Shown here one piece after another: positions 52,342 through 61,109 of a DNA stretch of 64,000 nt. How positions within the stretch are numbered: the first letter of the stretch is position 1; every line of letters begins with the position of its first letter. The DNA lies in NCBI RefSeq assembly GCF_002117445.1, contig NZ_CP019938.1, positions 124,001 to 188,000 on the forward strand, written 5' to 3'. The notes beneath the pieces were generated by a model. That model was not told where the DNA came from, made no database searches, and was given only the letters and a program-made list of their open reading frames with translations. A program made the position numbers and the translations under genes. This stretch comes from Ketogulonicigenium robustum (lineage in GTDB: Bacteria; Pseudomonadota; Alphaproteobacteria; Rhodobacterales; Rhodobacteraceae).

Positions 52342-53214
52342 TCAGATTGCCACCGTCTTTGCCAAAGCAATGAACCCCTCCAAATAAGGCGCGGCCACGC
52401 CGGTGCGGCGGCCCAAATGGATCGACTTGGCAATTCCGCCCCCAATCCGTACGCCCCGCACGCCTTTGGCGCCCCGCAGCAACCAGTCCGGCGTCGCGCT
52501 GACCGCCCGCCCCGATGCAACCAGCCGCAGCATTAGATCCGTCGTCTCGACCGTCCGGTGCCGGCGCGGCTCGGCATGGGCGGGGATCAGGAAGCGTGTG
52601 TAAATATCCAACCGCTCGCGCGGGACAGGGTAGGTGATCAGCGTCTCGCCCGCCAAATCGGCGGGGACGATGTGGGTCTTTTGCGCCAACGGGTGGGTCT
52701 CGGCCACCGCCAGCACCAGTTCATAGTCAAAGACCGGCTCGTATTCCAAACCCGCCCGCTCGATCGGATCGGGCGTCACCAGAATGTCGATCTCATGGCC
52801 CGCCAGCGCGGCCAAACCGCCGAATTGGAAGGCGGTCGTCACATCCAGATCAACCGTCGGCCATGCCGCCAGAAAGGGGTCAACCACGCGCATCAGCCAG
52901 TCCTGGCAGGGGTGACACTCCATCCCCACGCGAATAGCCCCGCGGCGGCCGCGGGCGTAATCCTCCAGCACGATGGCGCCATGTTCCAACTGGGGCAAAA
53001 CGCGCTGCGCCAAACCCAGCAAGTATTGCCCCGCCAAAGTCAGGCGCAGCTTGTGGCCGTCGCGTTCCCACACCTTCACGCCATAGCGGTCCTCGAACCG
53101 CCGCATGGCGTGGCTGACGGCCGATTGGGTCAGAAACAACTTCTCGGCCGCTAGGGTCAAACTGCCGGTCCGGTCGATCTCGCGCAAAATGGCCAGCGGC
53201 TGGATGTCGATCAT
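52342..53214 (-). CDS. metR: LysR-family regulator, MetR-like
   Basis: A 290-residue LysR regulator. The helix-turn-helix is LTLAAEKLFLTQSAVSHAMR (residues 19-38). The effector domain matches E. coli MetR at several points from memory: GMECHPCQDWL (MetR IECHSCIQWL), FDYELVLAVAETHPLAQKTH, and LDIYTRFLIPA (MetR LDVWRHFL). It sits directly before mesX-mesD on the same strand, so it should activate methionine synthesis in response to homocysteine. It is divergent from the PQQ dehydrogenase region. Confidence 0.85.
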   Translation of the reverse strand: MIDIQPLAILREIDRTGSLTLAAEKLFLTQSAVSHAMRRFEDRYGVKVWERDGHKLRLTLAGQYLLGLAQRVLPQLEHGAIVLEDYARGRRGAIRVGMECHPCQDWLMRVVDPFLAAWPTVDLDVTTAFQFGGLAALAGHEIDILVTPDPIERAGLEYEPVFDYELVLAVAETHPLAQKTHIVPADLAGETLITYPVPRERLDIYTRFLIPAHAEPRRHRTVETTDLMLRLVASGRAVSATPDWLLRGAKGVRGVRIGGGIAKSIHLGRRTGVAAPYLEGFIALAKTVAI

Positions 53215-53311
53215 GCTTCATGCACCCCTGTCATGTTCACCTATCTAAAGACATTCACCTGTCATGGCCACGACAATACAGCAAAACCTACAAGTCACGG
53301 AAAAATCGCAC

Positions 53312-53437
53312 ATGATCACATTTTCTCGACCTCTGGCCCTTGCCATCGGCGTCATTATGTCGCAGCTTCACTTTGTCTCAGCCAAGGGCGGCACGACGGT
53401 GCCACCCCAGCGCGGTGAAACATCATTGGAGGACTGA
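53312..53437 (+). CDS. Possible 41-residue secreted peptide upstream of the PQQ dehydrogenase
   Basis: ATG at 53312 opens a 41-codon frame ending in TGA at 53435-53437, one base before the PQQ dehydrogenase ATG (TGAAATG). The N-terminus MITFSRPLALAIGVIMSQLH plus FVSA looks like a signal peptide, leaving a 17-residue polar tail (KGGTTVPPQRGETSLED). It has no cysteine and lacks the Glu and Tyr pattern of PqqA. It may be a genuine small peptide or a translational-coupling leader for the dehydrogenase. There is no strong Shine-Dalgarno (GGAAAA only). Confidence 0.4.
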   Translation: MITFSRPLALAIGVIMSQLHFVSAKGGTTVPPQRGETSLED

Positions 53438-53438
53438 A

Positions 53439-55181
53439 ATGCGACCCACAACGCTGCTTCGCACCAGCGCGGCCGTACTATTGCTCGGCCCGATCCCTGC
53501 CTTTGCGCAGGTCACCCCCATCACCGATGAACTGCTGGCCAACCCGCCAGCGGGCGAGTGGATCAACTACGGCCGGAATCAGGAAAACTACCGCCACTCG
53601 CCGCTGGAACAGATTACGACCGACAACGTCGGCCAGCTGCAGCTGGTCTGGGCGCGCGGCATGGAAGCGGGCGCCGTGCAGGTCACCCCGATGATCCACG
53701 ACGGCGTGATGTATCTGGCCAACCCCGGCGACGTCATCCAGGCCATCGACGCCAAAACCGGCGACCTGATGTGGGAACACCGCCGCCAACTGCCGCCCGT
53801 TGCCTCGCTGAACGGCCAAGGCGACCGTAAACGCGGCGTCGCCCTCTATGGCACCAACCTCTATTTCACCTCGTGGGACAACCACCTTGTCGCACTGGAC
53901 ATGGCCACCGGCCAAGTCGTCTTTGATGTCGAGCGCGGCTCGGGCGATGACGGCCTGACCAGCAACACCAGCGGCCCGATTGTCGCAAACGGCGTCATCG
54001 TCGCCGGCTCGACCTGCCAATACTCGCCCTACGGCTGCTTTGTCTCGGGTCACGACCCGGCCAGCGGCGAAGAACTGTGGCGCAACTACTTCATCCCGCA
54101 AGCGGGCGAAGAAGGCGACGAGACCTGGGGCAACGACTTCGAATCGCGCTGGATGACCGGCGTCTGGGGCCAGCTGACCTATGACCCCGTCACCAATCTG
54201 GTGCACTACGGCTCGACCGGCGTCGGCCCCGCATCCGAAACCCAGCGCGGCACCCCGGGCGGCACGCTTTACGGCACCAATACCCGCTTTGCCGTGCGCC
54301 CCGACACGGGCGAAATCGTCTGGCGCCACCAAACCCTGCCCCGCGACAACTGGGACCAGGAATGCACATTCGAGATGATGGTCGCTAACGTCGACGTGCA
54401 GCCCGCTGCCGACATGGACGGCGTTCAGGCCATCAACCCCAACGCCACCACTGGCGAGCGTCGCGTGCTGACGGGCATCCCCTGCAAAACCGGCACCATG
54501 TGGCAGTTCGACGCCGAAACCGGCGAATTCCTGTGGGCACGCGACACCAACTACCAGAACCTGATCGCCTCGATCGACGAAACCGGCCTGGTCACGGTGA
54601 ACGAAGACAGCGTGCTGACGCAACTGGACACCGACTACGACATCTGCCCGACCTTCCTCGGCGGACGCGACTGGCCGTCGGCAGCCCTGAACCCCGATAG
54701 CGGCATCTACTTCATACCGCTGAACAACGCCTGCGTCGACATCATGGCCGTCGATCAGGAATTCTCGGCGCTTGATGTGTACAATACCAGCGCATCCTAC
54801 AAGCTTGCACCGGGCTTTGAAAACATGGGCCGCATCGACGCGATCGACATCAGCACGGGCAAAACCCTGTGGTCGGCCGAACGTCTGGCGTCGAACTACT
54901 CGCCCGTCCTCTCGACGGCTGGCGGCGTGCTGTTCAACGGCGGCACCGACCGGTACTTGCGCGCGCTCAGCCAAGAAACCGGCGAGACGCTCTGGCAGAC
55001 CCGTCTGGCGAGTGTCGCTACCGGCCAAGCCATCAGCTACGAAATCGACGGCACCCAATACGTCGCGATCGCGGGGGGCGGCAGCACCTACGGCACCAAC
55101 CAAAACCGTGCCCTCAGCGAGGCGATCGACTCGACCACGATCGGCAACGCCGTTTACGTTTTTGCGCTGCCGCAGCAGTAA
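53439..55181 (+). CDS. PQQ-dependent L-sorbose/L-sorbosone-type dehydrogenase
   Basis: A 580-residue quinoprotein with a signal peptide (MRPTTLLRTSAAVLLLGPIP, cleaved near AFAQ). It is an eight-bladed beta-propeller: YGRNQENYRHSPLEQITTDN at the start, then repeated blades (VIQAIDAKTGDLMWEHRRQL; WARDTNYQNL). It has no heme-c motif, so it is a soluble periplasmic enzyme. From memory, the sequence is close to the Ketogulonicigenium L-sorbose/L-sorbosone dehydrogenase, which oxidises sorbose and sorbosone toward 2-keto-L-gulonate. A TGGAGGA precedes the start by about 8 bases. It uses PQQ and a divalent metal. Confidence 0.9.
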   Translation: MRPTTLLRTSAAVLLLGPIPAFAQVTPITDELLANPPAGEWINYGRNQENYRHSPLEQITTDNVGQLQLVWARGMEAGAVQVTPMIHDGVMYLANPGDVIQAIDAKTGDLMWEHRRQLPPVASLNGQGDRKRGVALYGTNLYFTSWDNHLVALDMATGQVVFDVERGSGDDGLTSNTSGPIVANGVIVAGSTCQYSPYGCFVSGHDPASGEELWRNYFIPQAGEEGDETWGNDFESRWMTGVWGQLTYDPVTNLVHYGSTGVGPASETQRGTPGGTLYGTNTRFAVRPDTGEIVWRHQTLPRDNWDQECTFEMMVANVDVQPAADMDGVQAINPNATTGERRVLTGIPCKTGTMWQFDAETGEFLWARDTNYQNLIASIDETGLVTVNEDSVLTQLDTDYDICPTFLGGRDWPSAALNPDSGIYFIPLNNACVDIMAVDQEFSALDVYNTSASYKLAPGFENMGRIDAIDISTGKTLWSAERLASNYSPVLSTAGGVLFNGGTDRYLRALSQETGETLWQTRLASVATGQAISYEIDGTQYVAIAGGGSTYGTNQNRALSEAIDSTTIGNAVYVFALPQQ

Positions 55182-55206
55182 AAACCGACCTAGATCGATC
55201 CAATCC

Positions 55207-55241
55207 AGCAGGGCCGCGCCACAGCGCGGCCCTGCTTTTTT
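55207..55241 (+). terminator. Strong Rho-independent terminator of the PQQ dehydrogenase gene
   Basis: A 13-bp perfect stem (AGCAGGGCCGCGC / GCGCGGCCCTGCT) with CACA loop and a T6 run, 25 bases past the stop codon. Confidence 0.93.
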
Positions 55242-55471
55242 AGAAAAAGCGGCAATTTCGGGGCTGGCCTTCACCAAAATTTGGGCGCTAACATTAGCAT
55301 GTAAGCCAGACTGAACGCCGCTTGCCTTGTGGGCAGAAAGCCACGGACATCGGATCGGGCCTGTTTGAACACCCCCGCCGACGCGCCGAACCAAGGCGCA
55401 AAACACCGGCGCGCGCTCAGGCTGACATGCAAAAAGATATATAAAACCGACACATATCAGGAAGAGAGTCT
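55242..55471. other. Leader/promoter region before the gluconate dehydrogenase operon
   Basis: No convincing gene. The open frame on the minus strand at 55271-55453 lacks coding character. The promoter for the next operon must lie here, but I could not place -35/-10 boxes with confidence. A purine-rich CAGGAAGAGAG at 55458-55468 could be the Shine-Dalgarno for the upstream start discussed for the next gene. Confidence 0.4.
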
Positions 55472-55498
55472 ATTGTATCCACCTCACGTCGGGGGTTT

Positions 55499-56188
55499 AT
55501 GATGGGGACTGCGGCAATCGCCGCCGCAGCCGCTATGGGACTGCCCTATGAGAAAGTGTCCGCTGCCCAAGTGCTTAACGCGGCCGCGCCGGACCTTGCC
55601 ACCTACACACCCAGCTTCTTCACGGCTGCCGAATTTGCCACCCTCTGCGCGATGTGCGACCGCCTGATCCCCGCCGATGACGTCGGCCCCGGGGCGCTGG
55701 AAGCGAACGTTCCCATTTTCATCGACATGCAAATCGGCGGCGACCTCGGCGCCGAATGGTATATGCAGGGCCCGTTCCCGACCGATCCCTCGCCGCTGAT
55801 GGGCTTTCAAATGCCCCACCGGCCGCAGGAATACTTCCGAATTGGCCTCGATCTGACCGAACGGGCCGTGCAGGAACGCTACAACACCGGCTTCGCCGAC
55901 CTGACCGACGACCAAAAAGACGAATTCCTGACCGCGATGGACAAGGGCGAAGTCGACTTCACCCCCTATGGCGAGGATTACGTCACCGGCAAGTTCTTCT
56001 TCTCGCAGGTGCTTGCGGAAACCCGCAACGGCTACCTCTCCGACCCGATGTACGGCGGAAACAAGGGCATGGGGGCATGGATCATGCTCGGCTACCCCGG
56101 CGCCCGCGCCAGCTTCCGCGAATGGGTCGGACAGCACAACGTCAAATACCCGCTCGGCCCCGTGTCGGTGACGGGCATGCGCGCCTGA
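55499..56188 (+). CDS. Gluconate 2-dehydrogenase gamma subunit, start unclear
   Basis: A protein of 229 residues from the ATG at 55499. The body matches the gamma subunit of membrane gluconate 2-dehydrogenase: FFTAAEFATLCAMCDRLIPA, DDVGPGALEANVPIFIDMQI, GAEWYMQGPFPTDPSPLMGF, and NKGMGAWIMLGYPGARASFR. Reading upstream in frame gives STSRRGF directly before MMGTAAIAAAAAMG, a perfect twin-arginine signal with no ATG, GTG or TTG before the stop at 55442. The nearest candidate is ATT at 55472, about 4 bases after CAGGAAGAGAG. Either the gene uses a rare ATT start or its start codon has mutated. The ATG start would lose the Tat motif. A flavoprotein gene follows 13 bases later. Confidence 0.82.
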   Translation: MMGTAAIAAAAAMGLPYEKVSAAQVLNAAAPDLATYTPSFFTAAEFATLCAMCDRLIPADDVGPGALEANVPIFIDMQIGGDLGAEWYMQGPFPTDPSPLMGFQMPHRPQEYFRIGLDLTERAVQERYNTGFADLTDDQKDEFLTAMDKGEVDFTPYGEDYVTGKFFFSQVLAETRNGYLSDPMYGGNKGMGAWIMLGYPGARASFREWVGQHNVKYPLGPVSVTGMRA

Positions 56189-56201
56189 TAGGAGAGACAA
56201 A

Positions 56202-57973
56202 ATGGCTATCATTAATGACGAAGTCGATGCCGTCGTCGTCGGTCTCGGCTGGACTGGCTCGATCATGGCGATGGAACTTGCCCGTGCAGGGCTAAAGGTG
56301 CGCGCGCTAGAACGCGGCGGGGACCAAAACAGCGAAGATTACGCCTACCCCAAACCCGCGGACCAATACGCCTACGACACCCGCTACAAAATCTTTGCCC
56401 GTCCCGAACAGGCCGCTGTAACCGTACGCCACAAAGACGGCGACACGGCCTTGCCCACCCGCCAATGGGGATCATTCTGCCCCGGTAACGGCGTCGGCGG
56501 CGCAGGTTTGCACTGGACAGGCGTCCACGCCCGCCCCTCGGAAACCGACCTCAAGCTGAAAGACTACGCAGACGAATTCTACGCCCCCGGTCAATTGTCC
56601 GAGGAAATGGAAGTCCGCAACTACCCCTTCGACTGGGAAGAAATCGAACCTCACCTTGATTTCTTTGACAAGGTTGTTGGCGCGTCTGGACAAACAGGCA
56701 ACCTGCGCGGCGAAATCCTGCCCGGTGGCGACCCCTTCGAAGGGCCCCGTTCGAACCCCTTCCCTCTGCCGCCGATGACCGACACGCTGAACTGCGCCAT
56801 GTTCCGCGATGTCGCGTCGAAACAGGGCTACCACCCGTTCTCGAACCCTTCGGCCAACGCTTCGCAGGCTTGGACGAACCCCTACAACCAGCAGATCGCC
56901 CCTGTAACTACTGCGGCTTCTGCTCGAAATACCCCTGCCTGAACTACTCCAAAGCCTCGCCGCAGACGACCATCCTAGACGCGCTCAAGCGGATGTCGAA
57001 CTTCGACTACCGCACCAACGCCGAGGTGATCCGCGTCGATATGCACCCTGATGGAAAGTCTGCCCGCGGCGTGACCTACATCAACGAAAACGGTGAAGAG
57101 GTCTTCCAACCTGCCGGTATCGTTCTGCTGTGCGCCTACCAATTCTACAACGTGCGCCTGATGCTGCTGTCGGGCATCGGCAAACCCTACGACTTCGCAA
57201 CCGGCGAGGGCGCGGTCGGACGTAACTACAGCTTCTTGTCGAACGGCGGCCTGACGCTGTACTACAAAGACAAACAGTTCAACCCCTTCGCAACCGCCGG
57301 CGCCACAGGCGTCATGTTCAACGACGTCTCGCCCCGCCCGGGCTTTACCGATGGCGTGAAACACGGCTTTATCGGCGGCGCCAAAATCCACTCCTCGCAA
57401 GCCACCGGCAACCCCATTGGCACGTCTCTGCCACCGGGCACCCCCGGCTGGGGCGCTGGCTGGAAAAAGGGTATGGCTGATTGGTACGGCCGTTCGATGA
57501 AAATCTCGATCACGACCACCTGCATGTCGTACCGCAGCAATTTCATGGACCTCGACCCCACCTACAAAGACCGCTACGGCAACCCGCTGCTGCGCGTGAC
57601 TTTCGACTGGAAAGAAAACGAGAAGAAGCTACAGCAATACCTGCGCGACATCTGCCTGTCGCTCAAGGACGACCTGCAACCCGACATCTTCAGCGAAAGC
57701 TTCATGAAGGAAGACGCACACTACGATCTGCGTCCCTACGTCTCGACTCACACCCACGGCGGCGCAGTCATGGGCGAAACCCCCGAACAAACGGCACTGA
57801 ACAAGTATTCCCAAAGCTGGGATGCCCATAACGTGTTCGTCGTCGGTGGCCATGCTTTCCCGCAAAACCACCAGAGCAACCCCACCTCGATGATCGGCGG
57901 CATGGCATATCTGGCAGCCAAGGGCATCGTCGAGCAATACCTGAGCAATCCCGGCCAACTGGTTCAGGCATAA
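56202..57973 (+). pseudogene. Gluconate 2-dehydrogenase flavoprotein (GMC), broken by a 1-base deletion
   Basis: Two overlapping frames together make one GMC protein of about 590 residues. The first frame (from 56202) covers the FAD motif VVVGLGWTGSIMAMELARAG, GSFCPGNGVGGAGLHWTGV and GNLRGEILPGGDPFEGPRS, then runs out of homology at NQQI and stops at 56942. The second resumes at PCNYCGFCSKYPCLNYSKAS and continues to the C-terminus (THGGAVMGETPEQT, NHQSNPTSMIGGM). A single missing base near 56897-56900 explains the break; the expected reading there is ATC GGC CCC TGT. No slippery heptamer was seen, so it is a mutation or a sequencing error. As drawn, the product lacks its substrate domain. Confidence 0.85.
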
Positions 57974-57984
57974 GGCGCACGCAC

Positions 57985-58803
57985 ATGAAAAAGACAGCTT
58001 TCTTTGCCATGACCATGCTGGCGGCCCCGACGCTGGCAATTGCCCAAACTGAAACCGCACCGGCCACCCCCGAGGTGATCGCCCACGGCGCAGACATTGT
58101 CTCGGCCAGCTGCGCCAGCTGCCACACCCCGCGCAACAGCGCGGGCGAACAAGCCACCGACCCTGCCGATCCCACCTTTTTGGGCGGCAACGATATGGGC
58201 GGCTGGTGGGCCCCCTCGCTTCGCGGGGGCGGCACGGCGCAGTACGGCATCGCCAACTGGTCTGCCGATGACATCGCCGAATATCTGGCGACCGGCCGCA
58301 ACCAATATGCCGCTGTCGGCGGCATGATGAAGGGCGTGGTCGAACGCTCGACCTCGACCATGTCGCCGGACGATCTGACCGCGATTGCCGCCTTCCTGAA
58401 GTCGGTACCTGCGGATGAACAGACCGCCGCCGCCAAACCCGGCGAGCCCGAGAGCACAACGGCCCGCCTGACCGCGGCGGTCGATCTGTCCTTGGGCGAG
58501 CGTCTCTATATCGACAACTGCGGCGCCTGCCACTTCGTCGATGGTCAGGGCGGGGCGCGGATCTTCCCCGTGCTCGACGGCGCGTCCATCGTGAATGCCC
58601 CCGTCGCCGGCGGCCTGATCGAGACGATCCTGAACGGTGCCGAAACCCCCTCGACCGAGGGCGGCCCGTCGAAAAACCTGATGCCCGCCTTTGGCGGTCG
58701 CCTGACGGACGAAGAAGTCGCCGCCCTTGCCACTTTCGTCCGCCAAGCGTGGACGAACACGGCTGACGCGGTCACGCCCGAAGACGTCGCCGATCTGCGT
58801 TAA
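57985..58803 (+). CDS. Diheme c-type cytochrome subunit of gluconate 2-dehydrogenase
   Basis: A 272-residue protein with a Sec signal (MKKTAFFAMTMLAAPTLAIA, then Q). It has two heme-c motifs, CASCH in the first domain and CGACH in the second. It starts 11 bases after the flavoprotein stop. Gluconate 2-dehydrogenase cytochromes usually have three hemes and about 440 residues, so this is a two-heme variant, as is its paralogue at 180-1013. It would carry electrons to the quinone pool or to an oxidase-linked cytochrome. Confidence 0.88.
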   Translation: MKKTAFFAMTMLAAPTLAIAQTETAPATPEVIAHGADIVSASCASCHTPRNSAGEQATDPADPTFLGGNDMGGWWAPSLRGGGTAQYGIANWSADDIAEYLATGRNQYAAVGGMMKGVVERSTSTMSPDDLTAIAAFLKSVPADEQTAAAKPGEPESTTARLTAAVDLSLGERLYIDNCGACHFVDGQGGARIFPVLDGASIVNAPVAGGLIETILNGAETPSTEGGPSKNLMPAFGGRLTDEEVAALATFVRQAWTNTADAVTPEDVADLR

Positions 58804-58971
58804 CAGATCCCGCTGCGCGCCGGTGCATCCGGCGCGCAGCACCCACAAACAGGGCAGACGCCCCCAAGGCCGAGCAATGCTGCAAGCAGCGCACGCCAGC
58901 GCCTAATGACCGCCCCTATATTTTCGCGCCCCGCTGGCGTAAGACAGCTAAAAGTTCTGCCCGAGGCCCCC

Positions 58972-59274
58972 ATGCGCAAACCCTTCGCCCCCCTTTTTGC
59001 CCTGATCACTCTTGTCGCCCTTGCCAGCTGCGGCACGGCGGGCATGACCACAGTCCAAGGTGCGGGGCCGAATGATCTGCTGAAACTGCGGGCGGGCCCC
59101 GGCCTTGGCTACAACATCCTTCTGGGGCTGCCCGACGGGACACCCCTACGCCGCCACGGTTGCGTGACAGAACTGGGGCAAAGCTGGTGCAAAGTATCGC
59201 TGACGACCACCCCCAATGTCACGGGCTACGTCTCGGCCGACTACCTGTCGCCGCCCGCGTTCGGGGGCCGATAG
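58972..59274 (+). CDS. Small SH3-like lipoprotein
   Basis: A 100-residue protein with a lipobox LASC (signal MRKPFAPLFALITLVALASC, cysteine at residue 20), so it is a membrane-anchored lipoprotein. The mature part is an SH3-like bacterial domain: LLKLRAGPGLGYNILLGLPD, GCVTELGQSWCKVSL and VTGYVSADYLSPPA. It may bind peptidoglycan or a protein partner; the role is unknown. Two cysteines in the domain (GCVTE and SWCKV) could pair. The start was set at the lipoprotein signal. Confidence 0.82.
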   Translation: MRKPFAPLFALITLVALASCGTAGMTTVQGAGPNDLLKLRAGPGLGYNILLGLPDGTPLRRHGCVTELGQSWCKVSLTTTPNVTGYVSADYLSPPAFGGR

Positions 59275-59328
59275 CGCGATCAGTCGCCCGCCGCGCCGCA
59301 TTCGCGCGGATGCGGGCCAGCAAAGTAA

Positions 59329-59759
59329 TCAACAAAGTATCTTCTTCTCTCGAGCCCCCTCCAGCAATTCATTGAACTGCTGCGCAGCAGCCGGACCCAT
59401 CGCCTCGTATGCGGCGCCAATGCCGCGACTGCTGAAAACCTTCATCGCGCAGGCGTCATCTCGCGCACGATCCGGCCCTTGGCCTCTAGCCGAGCCATCA
59501 GCTTGCCCGTGGCCGAGCGGCCATTATTTATCCTGCGCGCGATCTTGGACTGGGGGCTACCTTCATGGCGGACAATCTCCATGAACGCCCACCATTCGGC
59601 TCGCGTCAGATTGCCAGGCTTCATCATCCCGTCAAAATGGGCACTTACCACGCGCGACTTTTCGTGAATATCATACAGCAGCGTGCCGTGACGCCGATAA
59701 TCCTCACTCGCCTCCAAGCTGGCAAGTTCAGCGCTATCGATGGGCCAACGCGATGCCAT
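59329..59759 (-). pseudogene. MarR-family regulator, frameshifted
   Basis: The frame from 59759 reads a MarR-type winged helix (LTRAEWWAFMEIVRHEGSPQ, KIARRINNGRSATGKLMARL, EAKGRIVREM), then stops at 59442. In the next frame the expected continuation appears: DDACAMKVFSSRGIGAAYEA and AQQFNELLEGAREKKILC, ending at 59329. A single-base change near 59465-59445 therefore truncates the wing and the last helix. It may have regulated the decayed FAD gene next to it. Sequencing error is possible but neighbouring genes on this strand are decayed too. Confidence 0.72.
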
Positions 59760-59929
59760 AAACGGCCTTCTTGCAGGCGCGAAGCAGCGTGCAACGTGTG
59801 TCCCACACCTTTATCACAGCGTCCATCGCGCAGTCGGCCACAAGCGTCATCCGTCGAATACAATACCCCCCTTCGATATGTCGGCCAATACAGATGATCC
59901 GCCGCCCGCCAATCACGCGCATCTTCCAG

Positions 59930-61054
59930 CCGCCCATCCGGTCATGCTCTTCCGCAGCAGTGCGCACTGCGTGTCGAACCCTTCCAGCTTGGAATCAATC
60001 TTCGCGGCCAACTCCTCCAGCGTGTCGGCCTGCATCACATATGACGGCAGCGATGCATCAGGCTTCGGAACCGGCCCCGCCAAAGGCGCGCGTGGTCATC
60101 GGACACCATGTACATGAACCGGTTGGTATATTCCCCGCGCCAGGCGCCCCACAACAAATGCACCCGCGTGCGTGCGATACAAAACATCTTCTCGTTCGTC
60201 CGGCGCTGACCGTATTTATTGACCAACACCATAGTGTCGCTGCCCAGAAATAACTGCCGCTGGGGGACGCTGGCAAACTACAAAACCTCATCCAGAATTT
60301 CCTGCTGCAGCCAAGCCTCGTTCATGTTGCCAAGCTGCGCGTCCAGATCGATGGCGACCTTCACCAAATCGCCTTGGTTGCTGGGTACCGCACAGCCGCC
60401 CATAATCGGCACCCGCAGGTAATTCTTGCGCATAACGGTGTTATGGATAACCCCGCCCTAGCCGAAGATGACACCCTTGCGCGCCCGTATAGTGGGCTCG
60501 GTCCGTCGGGCACTTGCGTCACCACCCCTAACACCACGCGGTTCTCGTCCAGCATATCGCGCACGGCGCGGTCTCAAAGGCGATGTCGTCGCCTTTATCC
60601 CAGACGAAGTCCTCCAGCTGACCCGTCGGATGCGAGCCATAGCCCAAGTTGCCGTCCTCGTCCGCCGGCCGGATGGATCGCCCGCGTGGGGCTTTGTTTT
60701 CCGGCAAATGCGCGTAATAATCAGGGGTGAGCTGCCCGTCCCACGACGTATAGGGTGCCGAACACATCGCCCCCCTGTCGTGCAGCGTGCGGATCACCTC
60801 GGCCCGCGATCATACAGCACCTCAAGCAAACGGTAGTTATCCGCCGTCATGCCAAACGTCGGGCTATTAGCGCGGTAGAGGTGCGGATAAGCCAAACCGC
60901 ATATATACCGCAGCGCGTCTTCCTTGGGGTCGTCGAGCTGCGCGCACGGTGGTCACGCCAAGGCGGCGCTCGCCGTCCCCTAGGCGGCCGCCTTCAAAAA
61001 CCCGCGCCGCTATACGCGGGCCGCTTTCACATCGGAGTTGTTGGCCTTGGTCAT
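59930..61054 (-). pseudogene. Decayed FAD-dependent oxidoreductase (fumarate reductase/ketosteroid dehydrogenase-like)
   Basis: From ATG 61054 (good Shine-Dalgarno GGGGAGGAG) the frame reads MTKANNSDVKAARV, then TAG at 61012-61010, then RRGFLKAAA, a Tat motif, then TAG again at 60982-60980. Homology continues through several frames: LGYGSHPTGQLEDFVWDKGD (about 60650-60600), ENRVVLGVVTQV, MVLVNKYGQRRTNEKMF (about 60230-60180) and YTNRFMYMVSDDHARLW (about 60125-60080), then ADTLEELAAKIDSKLEGFDT (about 60030-59975). This order fits an FAD-binding fumarate-reductase-type flavoprotein. At least two nonsense codons and several frameshifts make it inactive. The 59760-59930 stretch may hold its eroded C-terminus. 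Confidence 0.75.
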
Positions 61055-61109
61055 CGCGGTCTCCTCCCCCTGAAGCATATCACCGACTGTGTCGCCAGCA
61101 GCCAATAAC

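Noticed and set aside
53478-55406. 642-codon minus-strand open frame opposite the PQQ dehydrogenase
   Set aside because: High GC makes long antisense frames common; the plus strand has a clear signal peptide and quinoprotein motifs.
56880-56942. Programmed -1 frameshift in the GMC gene
   Set aside because: No slippery heptamer or following pseudoknot; a one-base loss explains the data better.
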